Origin: Cucumis sativus
Taxonomy: Eukaryota > Streptophyta > Magnoliopsida > Cucurbitales > Cucurbitaceae
Length of the DNA: 64,000 bases
Assembly: GCF_000004075.3 (NCBI RefSeq)
Contig: NC_026658.2
Coordinates: forward strand, 3,472,001-3,536,000
Direction of reading: 5' to 3'
Part shown: positions 1-10,560 of the stretch, piece by piece
How the letters are laid out: each line of letters begins with the position of its first letter
Position numbering within the stretch: the stretch's first letter is position 1
The notes under the pieces: generated by a model
What the model was told of the DNA's origin: nothing
Databases searched by the model: none
The model's input: only the letters and a program-made list of their open reading frames with translations
Position numbers and translations under genes: made by a program

Positions 1-2232
1 TCTCTTTTCATAAATACATACAACTTCTTTGAATATAAGTGTATTACTAATAAAACTACAATTTAATCAATTAAAAAAAAGTTAACAATTATGGATTGAG
101 AAGAAAAAAAATTATGGTGATAAAATCCAACCGTTTTGATTGGTGTGGTGTGTAGACTTAAATAAGAATTTGAGGGTATGCTTTTAGAAATAATGATATT
201 AACAAAATCGATTTATTAACAGGTAGTTTTCCTTTAATTAATCTAATATAATGCTTGGTTCTATATTTGAGCAATCAAAAAAGTGGTTTTTAATGCTTAA
301 TTAATTAACGACATGTTTGAAAATTTAACTTTTTAGATTTAAGTATTTTGAGTTAAATAAAATAAATGATATTTATGAGAAAAATCTAACTTTAAAACCT
401 AATCAAAACTAATTGGATTAAAAAAAACTATAATTTTAAAAAAGGGATCAATTTTTTGGACATTGCTAAAAAAAAATCATATGAAATCATCTCTCCAAAT
501 ATTGATGGAGAATCATTTTAAGTAATTTTTCATGTCACCAAAATCAATTTCTTACAATGATCCAACATCACAATTTTTTGAAGAAAAGTAATTTTAAGCA
601 TCTCAAACTTTCAAATAAATTAAACATGTTGATACAAATATAATATAAAGAAATTTATTGTCTGATATATACAAATAATATACTTTTCCTAATAATTGTT
701 TTTAATTAACTTTCATATTTCATCAAATGTAATGATGCATCCATTGATTTTGATCCAAATGAGTTTATCTAATGATACCTAAATGATATAATTGAAGTTT
801 CAATTTGGTGGTTGTACCCAAATGACTAATTTAATATTTTGAAAAGTTTGTTAAATTTAGGTACTAACAAAAGATAGAAGTGCCAATGCAAACACATCAC
901 CAACTTATCTTAGAAACAAAGCATATTAAGATGCTTTTTCTAATTCCACCTTCCACTTTATAACAAACCTTTGATTCTCATTTTCAACCTCTCATTTTGT
1001 ATACCTCTTAATTACATCATTAACCATACACTACTTTTAATACATTTACAAAACACTTCCCACAAATTTTACAATCCTAACAATAATATACTTTAAGAGA
1101 AAATTTATGATTAATGTTGATATTTAGTTCTTAATTTTTTTGTGTTGGCTAAAATAGATAGAACTAACGATAAATTGTATATATGTCTATCGGTGAAATG
1201 AAATCCTTCTACAATCTCCATGGTATATTTACAAATTATAATTTTCAAACAAATTCACGATGGATAGTCACTAATAAGCACATAGTACGTGGTAATTTAT
1301 TTATAGAGAAATAAGATATTGAAATCATAGTAGTTGGTTCCATTATTGTCAATGATATCTACATTTATTTAGGTATTTTTCGATCTAAAGCTTTATTAAT
1401 GAAAGTCAAGGGGGTAACAATTGAGTTTTATTAAAACATTAAGCTATAACTACAAACATTATGAACTCTTATGGATGGCTCAAAGTTCGTATAAAGATCA
1501 CGAAATCATACTCTTATTCATGGACCACATATGTACTAAAGCATTAAAATCATCGGCTTATATATCATTATTTTTTTTCTTTTTATATTTATTAATAACA
1601 TAATCATAACCTAACTAAGTTAAGACATATTATCGACCCAAGGTATGAGACAAAAACTATGTAAATCTATTTAAAAATTCTTACACTGTTTCACGCAACA
1701 TTCATTTACTAATTGTTACAATATTTTCTATTTTATGTTCGTCATTGTTTTGGATGATTGGCTACGGCCACTTGATGACTATGTGTAAAATGTTTGGGTA
1801 AATAGTTTTTCATATTTGTTAAACAAAATTGTTGTCTTATCAGCCTAAGTTTTTTACAATTGTTTTTTTGCTATTTTAGTTTTAAAACCACATGAGAGTT
1901 ATCAAAGGGATGTTAAAAATTGACGATTGAGTTTATGGCAAAAGGCCCCCCTTTGCTTGTTTGCCTTCCTGTTTCCTCACAAAACCCACGACATGGCTTC
2001 CAAAATTTAAATACAAACTTCCAATATCCATGGTTTGATTGCTCTGACAGTTTCTCTGTTTCAAAACCCACTCCCCAAAATTAAAAACAAAAGGCAGCAT
2101 CTTCTTCTTCCTCTTCCTCCTCCTCTTTATGTGACTCTGAGCCCCTAAAACCCCTCCCCCTAATCTCTTTTTCCTTTCCCAATATCACCTCCATTAACCC
2201 TCTCGCCTTCTATTTCTTCATACCCCCTTCAA
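1..2232. other. AT-rich intergenic region and promoter side of the LRR gene
   Basis: No open frame longer than about 60 codons with gene-like composition is present on either strand. The stretch consists of A/T runs and short imperfect repeats. The last 250 bases change character: C-rich and CT-rich leader-like sequence from about 2098 to 2220 leads into the LRR start codon. I see no RNA gene or complete transposon here. Confidence 0.6.
2006..2014 (+). promoter_or_regulatory. candidate TATA element of the LRR gene
   Basis: The motif TTTAAATAC lies about 220 bases upstream of the LRR start codon. A pyrimidine-rich (CTT/CCT) leader runs between the two. The spacing fits a TATA box followed by a 5' UTR of roughly 170-190 bases. 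This is motif-level evidence only; other AT-rich motifs nearby could serve instead. Confidence 0.3.
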
Positions 2233-3486
2233 ATGGGTTCTCTCTATCTCCCTCTTTTTCCCCTTTTAATGGCTCTTCTTCTTTCTGTACAATCCAAGAC
2301 CTATTGGGAGGATACCCAAGTCCTCAAACAGCTCAAGAATGCTTTGGACCCAACTTCCATCTCCTCTGGTTCTTGTGTAGATTCTTGGGATTTTTCTCTC
2401 GACCCATGTGACAGTCTCTTCAGCCAGAAATTCACATGTGGTTTCCGGTGCGATGCTGTAGTCTCCGGCGTTTCTCGTGTCACTGAGCTCAACCTCGACC
2501 AGGCAGGTTACTCTGGCTCTCTTTCCTCTGTTTTCTGGAACCTCCCTTTCCTGCAAACGCTCGATTTGTCTAACAATTTCTTCTCTGGTTCGATTCCTGA
2601 CTCTTTCTCCAATTTAACTCGGTTGCGTTCACTGAGTCTCTCTACTAACATGTTTTCCGGCGAGGTGCCACCGTCAATCGGGTCGCTCTCTGCTTTGGAA
2701 GAGCTGTATTTGAATGGAAATGGGTTTAACGGTTCTGTTCCTGCGAGTTTTGTTGGGCTTGTTAGTTTGCAGCGGTTGGAACTGCAGTCGAATGGTTTCA
2801 CTGGTGTGTTTCCTGATTTGGGGGTTTTGAAGAATTTGTATTATTTAGATGGAAGTGATAATGGGTTTTCCGGGGAGCTTCCGGCTGTTCTTCCGCCATC
2901 ATTGGTTCAATTATCGATGAGGAACAATAGCTTTGAAGGTGTGGTTCCAAGTAGTATTAGGGATTTGGTTAATCTTCAAGTTGTGGATCTGAGTCACAAC
3001 CGATTCAGTGGCTCTGTTCCGGCGGTTCTATTTGAACATCCATCTTTAGAGCAACTTACGCTCTCTTTCAACCAATTCTCCGCCATGGAAACCCCCGTTT
3101 CTGACGGCATTCGTAGTGGGCTTATCGCCGTTGATTTGAGCGACAACGAAATTACCGGATTTCTGCCGCCGTTCCTGGCGTTAATGCCGAAGCTCTCAGC
3201 ATTGTCACTGGAGAACAACAACTTCACTGGAATGATTCCGATTCTCTACGCCTTCAAAACCACCGCACCGGAGCCTGGAATCTCGCCGTTCGTGAGACTA
3301 TTGTTGGGCGGTAACTACCTGTCCGGCCCAATCCCAGAACCGTTACGACGAATGAAAGCCGACTCCGCCACCGTCCGACTCGCTGGAAACTGCCTGTTTT
3401 GGTGTCCAACATTGTTCTTCTTCTGTCAAGGAGGGGAGCAAAAATCCCCCGTGGAATGCCGGAGCGCCGGCCCAATAATCCCATAA
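2233..3486 (+). CDS. secreted leucine-rich repeat protein (receptor-like, no kinase, no membrane anchor)
   Basis: Single-exon gene of 417 residues. Residues 1-21 form a signal peptide (a hydrophobic Leu-rich run, mature protein near SKTYWED). An N-terminal cap follows, with Trp and paired cysteines (WDFSLDPCD, then FTCGFRCD near residues 50-75), as in plant extracellular LRR proteins. About ten LRRs of the plant type (LxxLxLxxNxFxGxIP) run from about residue 85 to 370, then a C-terminal Cys cap (NCLFWCP, FFFCQGG, VEC). There is no transmembrane helix or kinase domain; the protein ends shortly after the cap. It is therefore probably apoplastic or cell-wall associated, acting in protein-protein recognition; the ligand is unknown. 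The start is the first ATG after the CT-rich leader and is directly followed by the signal peptide. Similar LRR-only proteins are often annotated as receptor-like proteins, but that would need an anchor not seen here. Confidence 0.93.
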   Translation: MGSLYLPLFPLLMALLLSVQSKTYWEDTQVLKQLKNALDPTSISSGSCVDSWDFSLDPCDSLFSQKFTCGFRCDAVVSGVSRVTELNLDQAGYSGSLSSVFWNLPFLQTLDLSNNFFSGSIPDSFSNLTRLRSLSLSTNMFSGEVPPSIGSLSALEELYLNGNGFNGSVPASFVGLVSLQRLELQSNGFTGVFPDLGVLKNLYYLDGSDNGFSGELPAVLPPSLVQLSMRNNSFEGVVPSSIRDLVNLQVVDLSHNRFSGSVPAVLFEHPSLEQLTLSFNQFSAMETPVSDGIRSGLIAVDLSDNEITGFLPPFLALMPKLSALSLENNNFTGMIPILYAFKTTAPEPGISPFVRLLLGGNYLSGPIPEPLRRMKADSATVRLAGNCLFWCPTLFFFCQGGEQKSPVECRSAGPIIP

Positions 3487-6400
3487 GAGATTAGAATTAT
3501 GTTCATATTGTGTTTCTTTAAGTTTCTTAGGATTGATTCATTTAGCTATGTCTTCTTTTTGCTTCATTAATGGGAATATTGGGAGTTTGTTTTCTTCTCA
3601 AACTTGTAATGCTAATAATTGTTGATAAATAAGTGACAAAAATTAGCACTTCTAGGTTTCTTTTTTCATGTAAAATTAACTAAAATATTTATAAAATTTT
3701 CATATTCTATAGAAACCTAAGTCTATAATGTATCAATATCCATACCATAAAATTTGGCTATATTTTCAGCCTTTACAATAATCTTTTTTTGTACAAGAAT
3801 TATATTATATGTTTTTTTTCTTTTGTGAATTTTGGTTGCAGTTTTTATGGGGTTCACTTCCCAGTTCCCACGTGTTGATGCTAACGGATCTTTTCCTCTT
3901 CACGGGACGGCAATTCATTTTTTACTACTTTATATTATAATTTTAATATATGAGTTTTCATATATTTTTGTCTTATTGATCAATTATTTTCCAAACGTTC
4001 GGATTGTGCTACCCTTTTTTTTTTTTTTTTGTTATTATAAACTTCTAATAATTTGGTAGTCTAGCTTGTTAATATTGTTATTTAAATGTTAACTTAACTA
4101 TCTGCTTTGACTAATAAGCAATAATTTCATATAATTAAATTAGGAAGGATAAAATAAGAGCAGAAAATTAGTTTTATGTTGAGTTATACTTTATTTATTG
4201 ATAGAGTAAAAGAAAAACTTGAGAGATTGTCTCAATTAAAAGTTTATTGATGGGATTGCACTAAAATATTCCCTTTTAGGAATAACATAAAATCTAAGTT
4301 GACTTGGACATTAATAGGACATTACCTCTAACTTTAACAAATATTCAATTTTGATGGGACAAAATTACATATAGAAATATTTTCACTTTTAACTCACAAG
4401 GAAAAAAGTAAAGTTTCCAACTAACATAGTAACAGACATTATAAAATTATAATATTTAACATTTATTCATATCAATCTTCATATACAATAATAGTTTCAA
4501 CATTTACCCCAATTACTTTCCAACATAGAACCAATGACTCAAATGTGGATGATATCTATCATTACTCCTATAATTACATAAGTATGTTAAAACATGTGTA
4601 TGTGATATATATGCCTTGTTTAACATGAAATTAGTAACCTAAACCCACACAATATAATTGAAACAATACCTTAAATAACTTATAAAATGTAGTCATGATT
4701 CAAGATATCCAAAGTTTTTCTCAACCATTTTTCATTTTGATTTTTTTACGTCTTTGATATAATTTCCCTTTCAAAATTAGAAATAACAAAAGGTTAGGAG
4801 GCTTTTTGGGCCTAATTTGGTGACATGGGGCGCACTTTACCCCGCCTATTTTGGGCTTTTAAAGCCCAATCTTTTGTCTGATTTTCTTAATTTCTAATTA
4901 TTTTTTTCAGCGTATAATTTTTATTTCAATGTTTTAATCAGTTTGGGTTGATGATTCAAATTCATGTTTTGCTTTTGGAAATATGTACATTCAAGCATGA
5001 GAATGCCAAGTATCATACATACCAGTTTAAATTACCTAAGATAGATACATTAAGTTATAAGGATGGAAATGATTCTCCAAATATATTACCTTTTACTTCA
5101 TTTTAACAAGATGTCGACATATATAATTTTTTGGTCATAATTGGCACTCAATTATCACTAAACTAAGTTCGTGTTGGCTATCGTCGTATAATCTTAAATA
5201 AATAAATCAGGGGAGGAATCACATATACATAATCAGATATAGTTGAGAGTGATACAACAATATGAAAGCATGTGTGCACGTGTCATTACATGTCTGTCAT
5301 AAAAAACCTTGTAGCCCACATTGGTCAGCCCATTTAAGCTTGTGCCTAACCTCATCTAATAAGGTTAGATCCACAATTGATCTATTTTATCACAAGGTTT
5401 CAAAATATGTTATCACTTCCTATCAAAATTCAAATTTTCCTTTTTATATTTAGAACACCCAACCAATTTTTATATCCTAAAATTTCATTATTGATTGCTT
5501 CAACTCCACCATATTTTCTTTAAACAATATCGTTTTTATATGTTAAAATTTCACACATTTCTCTCTTCAAAATACTAAGCTTAAAAGTGTATTGAATTGT
5601 GACAATTTAAGATCACCAAAACTATAAAAGTACATAGTACTAATTTTTAATAGTGTTTGAAGTTGAATTCATCATTCACTGATGTGAGATTGATACTCCT
5701 TCAAAAGAAACAAAAAACTTAAACATGTACATGTGTATTGTTCTTAACTATTTCAAAATTACTCTCAATCTTATTTTAAAGAATATTTTAAAACAAAGAT
5801 TTGAAAACTTGTATACAATTGAAGAATGAATGAATGTATATGAACTCTGTTAGTTCGAGTTGAAAGTATAGGGGGAATTAAGTTAGATATGAAGCAATAA
5901 GAAAGGCAAAAGGAGAGGCTGAAAAAAGAAAAGAATATGTGTGTGTGTATGGGGGTGTGGCCAAGGTATTGCATTTTGATAAAGGAATTCATTTTTGTAA
6001 GGGTTATGGAAGAAAGACAAACTATGGTTGGTTGAATCAAATTGCTTTTCTACATTAAAAACCGATTCCCAATATCTCTTCTTTTTTACGCTAAGGATAT
6101 TGGCACCAATTCAATTACAAAAAGTTTGCCATTTATCACCGTTTAGTTCTTTCTTATTTTACCATTTTTTTTAACTAATAAATATCTATTGAAAAAATAA
6201 TTGAGTTTGATTCAAATAGACAACAATTACAATATCGAATGTAAAAAATGTTATAGGATACCGTCACACATGTAATGTAATAGCATACATGCACGAGTCC
6301 AAAAAAAAGCACTTGACTTGTCTTATTTTTGTGCTTAATTGAATTAGGCAATCTGTATATTAAGTTAAATATCAAAGTTCAAGTGATTTGATTTCATGTT

Positions 6401-7960
6401 AAATTGGGATAAAATGATATCTTAAGCAAGTCAACTTAGAGTATCTAGAAATCCGACTATAAAGTAAATCAAAGGTGAAGATTTCAATAAGAACATCACC
6501 AACAATAATAAAAAAAAAAAAAAAACTTTGTTCGTTACACGAACGTTGAAAAGTGATTGAGATAGTTAATATCATTTTTTCACTTCATTTCCTTTTAAAT
6601 TTTGAATTAATTAGTCAAGAGTTTCAACTTTCTTCTAAAAACAATTCATTACCTTATTTTAAAATAGGTTTTAATTTAAGGATTTTTGCAAAAATAGCAA
6701 AAAAAAATTATGATAATAGAATTCATGTCACATTTTTTTTTAAATTTGCAAAAGTAACAAATTTAAAAGTGACAACCATTGTCCTATGACTATCATGCAA
6801 AAAATTGGTGTCATAGGCTGTTTTTTTATAAATGTTTTTGTCATTTGATACAATTTTCCTAAACTAATCCTCAATTTTTATTTTTTTTTATTTATTAAAA
6901 TATTGTTTATTCATGGTTAGGATAGAAACAAAATCTAATCTTGAGCCTAAAATGGTAAATTGCTTAAATAATTATAAAATCTAAACAAAATTTCGTACTT
7001 ATTAAGAGAGTGCTAGATAACAAATTCAAGATATTCCAATCTTAATAATAAAAGAAGAAAAAAAAACATAAGAATAGGTTGAAATCATATAAGAAACTAT
7101 TATTCTTTTCTATATATATATATAAAAGAAAAATTGATTTGATTAATAAAGCATATCATATTGGAATTGAATTATGTATACTTTAAACTAAATATTTATT
7201 GAACATGTACACCATACATACACCATGCTCTTTGGCACATGTAGTGTGTCCATAAGTATGCTTTGTTTTGAAAAGAAAAGTGGAAAAATATAAAGAGAAT
7301 GTATTCTTGGGAAGTATTAGGAGTGCACAAAAGGAATTTCAACTTTTTACTTGGTATGTTTATATTTTTCAATTTCTTAGAGAGTGATAGTAGTGGGTCG
7401 TGACAATGATAAGTGTAGGTAGGTATATGTATGCTTCAATTCAATTCAACTAAAAAAAATCCCAAAATTCACCTTCTCCTTTCGTCTCAATTCTATTTGC
7501 AAAAGTAAAATTTTATAAAATAAATAAAAATTACATGTGAATTTCTTTTTAAACGAGGGAATTTTGTTTTAAAATGAAATTCGTAATGGTGTTACAAACT
7601 TCCTCTTCTTTTTTATATTTGGTTCAATTTTTTCTTTCTTCTTTCTTGTTTTGGGGAGAAGGAACAGGAATAATGAAGAAACAAGAAAAAGAAAGAAAAA
7701 AGGGAAGAAAAAAAAAGCTGCAAAATGTAGAAGGAAGAAGGAGAAAAAAAAGAAGAAGAAATGGTACATTGTAATTTTAGAGGATGATGAGATCAACAGA
7801 AACCTAAACCTTATTTGTTTTTTTCTTTTAACCTTGGGGCTATTTTTGATTTGAAGGGCTCTTTATACAATTATTCCTTACCACATTGTAATTTAATAAA
7901 AGCACTAAAGTGCATTTTGGTCCTTCCAATTTTAGTGCGCTATTGATTTTTTCCCACATC

Positions 7961-7998
7961 TAACTAAACCACATGTTCCTAACTAAACCACATGTTCC
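7961..7998. repeat. 19-bp direct tandem duplication
   Basis: The unit TAACTAAACCACATGTTCC occurs twice back to back with no mismatch, in AT-rich intergenic DNA. It is probably a recent replication-slippage or small-duplication event. Confidence 0.9.
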
Positions 7999-8833
7999 TG
8001 CTTTGTTTCTAGAAGTCAATTTTTCAACATTGTTATAAAATTTTACATGAACAAAATATAAAATGTTTCCATACATACAAAAATAATCCTTAAAATTTCA
8101 AATATTTCATGTTTGTTGGCTAACTTTATAGTTTTATATAAAAATTTTATATTGACAATGAGATCAAACGATACATACATGTATATATACTATTTGTTGT
8201 CGTACCTTGAAAATATACCTTTTTTTCTTAATCAGTAAAATAAGTTGGAATCAATATGTGGGAGTTATTATTTATTAAGTTTATGAAAAGTAGATTAAAA
8301 AATTAAGATGAAATTTATTTGGTAGATGGGAAAAGTAAAGAAAGAGGAAAATATAGTAAATGTGAAAAATACTTCTTTAAAGAAGTTGGATGAAAATCAA
8401 CCAAATGAAATAACTTTTTTTAAATATATATATATATATCAAATTTCTTATTAATTTACTATATTTTCTTAGTCATAAGTTGATGGCTTGAGTGTAAATA
8501 AACATACAGAGATATAAATACACATAAATATTTTCAACTTTCCCTCCTAAAATCTTAGGTTATTTTTGCAAATTAAATTCATTATTAATTTTACTATATT
8601 GTCTTATTCATATATCACACTTGTCCAATAATTATTTACAATGGACAGACTTTTGATGACCAAGCCAAACTGCCCAAGAGTTTCAAAAAAAAAGAAAAAA
8701 ATGAGCTCAATATTGGTTTATAAATAATAATAAATATTTTTGTTATTGAAAAAAAAAAAAAAGAAAACATGAAAGTAAATTTATAATTTTTATACGTTAC
8801 ATTAAACATTTTGATTCATAATGTTTTTGCCTG

Positions 8834-8856
8834 GAAACGGCCACCAAAGCCGTTTC
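8834..8856. repeat. short perfect inverted repeat
   Basis: GAAACGGC and GCCGTTTC flank a 7-base loop (CACCAAA) in a locally GC-richer island about 400 bases past the GATA stop codon. It could be a small hairpin or a paired protein-binding site. No function can be assigned. Confidence 0.6.
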
Positions 8857-9260
8857 AAACTCACCCAAAACCCTCTTTCCCCTCCAACTTTTATTTTAAT
8901 TTTTAAGTAACTCTACAATTAAATTATTGTGTATTAACAATTTTATTACGTCTGTTCTTCTTCTAAACATAAGTAACGTCATAAGATTAAAATACCAAAA
9001 CTCTTAAAATAACTACACTTAAATGTCATTTAATCTAAAATCTTAATAATCAAAGAAAGTAAAATTTTAGAATAATACATAATATAATCTTTTCTCTAGA
9101 CGGTTACGTTACGTACATCCCTACAAACCTAACCGCGAACCCAACAGGGAAAAAATGTACACTAACTCGGATTAACTGAACCGGCTCGACAAACCCGGTT
9201 CTTTACCTAAACTTTACTTTCTCTTCTTCCCATCGCCCTCTACGCCCACCTTTTTTTTTC

Positions 9261-10308
9261 TTAATTTTTTTCTACGCTCAAAAACTCGTCTGGGGCCGTC
9301 ACTTCCTTTTTCCGGCGCATTTCAAGTACTTTACGGTGATGGTTTGAGTGCAATTCGCTGGAGAAATTCGGACTGCATGCGGGTCGATATTCGGGTAAGA
9401 GTCGACCCGATTTAAACCTAACACCGCAAGCGTTGCAGAGGGTTTTTGCTCCGAGGGGGCCGGTTCTCCATTGAGGAGTTTTCTGGACTCCGCAATGACT
9501 GCACCGTCGAGGCGGCTGTGCTCCAATGGTGATCCTGGACTTCTCCGATGGAGATTTTCTCCTCCTTTTCTTCGTGGCTGGAATTTCCGGTTCGAAACGG
9601 TCGGAAATGATGAGCCAAGGACTTGCCGGCGATGAAGAGGAGGACGACGTTGTGGAACAAGAGGAAGAATCGGTCAACGACGGTGAACGAAGGCACCAAA
9701 CTCGACCGCTGGTTCTCCTCCGTTTGCTTCTAGCCTTAGCCGGAATGGGGGTTTTGAAACAGGGCTCCGGAGGCGAAACAGAACCATCATCCTCCACCAG
9801 TTGTTCCTCCGAGGTTGCAATTTCCTTGGACGATTTCATGGGAGAAGGAAAGGGAGCGGAGAATCCAGAGAAAGAATCCTCGACAAAATGGGATAGCCAT
9901 TCGAGGTCCTCCAAATCATCCGCCTGTAAAGTTTATTACAAATTCCATCAACGAAATAAAAAATGAACAGAAACCCACATCTCCAACTCTTCGAAAAAAC
10001 AAGAGAAACGAAACAAAAACCATAAATAAATAAATAAAAATAAGTACCGGAACAGTAAGTTCACTGGTAGGTAAAGAAGGAAAATCGGAAACAATGGAGT
10101 CCTGATGAATTTCCTGAGCAGAAACAAGATTGGAAAGGGAAACAGAAGGTTTATCATCATCGTCATCATCATCAGGGGTTTGGTCTTGAAGGAATTCATC
10201 ATGATCAGACAAATCCAAGAGTTGGTCGACGAAAAAATCATCAGAGGAAACAACATTCTGAGGATTAAAACAGAGTTGAGGGCTTAATCGAACACATTCC
10301 ATGATCAT
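9261..10308 (-). CDS. GATA zinc-finger transcription factor, subfamily A
   Basis: Two-exon gene: exon 1 is 10308-10048 and exon 2 is 9923-9261, joined in phase 0 with GT..AG (intron 124 bases). The product is about 307 residues. Residues 228-252 form the type IV finger C-x2-C-x18-C-x2-C (CSHC...CNAC), followed by the conserved [15 protein letters not shown] tail that defines plant subfamily A (I). The junction restores the family motif [21 protein letters not shown]. An acidic Asp run comes from a GAT microsatellite in exon 1. A basic KKRRRK stretch (about 205-210) is a candidate nuclear signal. It should bind WGATAR promoter sites as an activator. The start used is MIMECV; MECV six bases downstream (10302) is equally possible. 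The frame stays open upstream to 10560 but is low-complexity Phe/Ser, so I treat it as 5' UTR. GATA5/6/7-type, exact orthology not settled. Confidence 0.92.
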
Positions 10309-10560
10309 AAGGAGAGAGAAAGGAGAAGAAAATGAAAAGAGAAAATGGGGACTAAAAGAAAAAAAGAAAAAAAGAAAAAAAGAAAAAAAAAAGTGGGATA
10401 TCCCAAGAAATGTACCTGAAAACAGGGGGGAAAGGGAGAAATGGGAAAGGGATAAGAGAGAGTGGTTGCAGAGAAGAGGATGAAAAAGGGAGAGAGAAGA
10501 AAGTAAAAAAAAAAAAAAAGAAGAAAGAAAAAAAAAGGAAAGGGTTTGTTTAGGGAACAA
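10309..10560 (-). promoter_or_regulatory. pyrimidine-rich 5' leader of the GATA gene
   Basis: On the coding (-) strand this is almost pure C/T, with TTTTTC and TTTC runs. It is open in frame with the GATA CDS for about 84 further codons beginning with an ATG at 10560, but the conceptual product is a Phe/Ser/Leu low-complexity string unlike any GATA factor. A long CT-rich leader is the best reading. A leader intron ending near 10410 is possible (a CAG before the GTACATTTC stretch) but unproven. Confidence 0.45.

Larger units (their letters stand above)
3487..9260. other. intergenic region, no gene seen
   Basis: About 5.8 kb of AT-rich spacer between the LRR gene and the 3' end of the GATA gene. 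The open frames at 7569-7854 are purine/pyrimidine-tract artefacts open in several frames at once. It holds (AT)n tracts near 7110 and 8425, a direct 19-base duplication (7961-7998), a perfect 8-base-arm palindrome (8834-8856), and a GGGC/GCCC-rich island near 4800-4870 with a palindromic GGGCTTTTAAAGCCC core. No coding or RNA gene can be supported. Confidence 0.6.

Noticed and set aside
2266..3484. Several - strand frames of 63-97 codons
   Set aside because: Antisense shadows of the strongly supported LRR gene.
7569..7854. Overlapping open frames on both strands (60-75 codons)
   Set aside because: Purine/pyrimidine tract; Lys/Arg/Glu repeats on one strand and Phe/Leu on the other. Open in several frames only because of base composition.
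9526..9966. 146-codon frame on +
   Set aside because: Antisense shadow of GATA exon 2; no domain.
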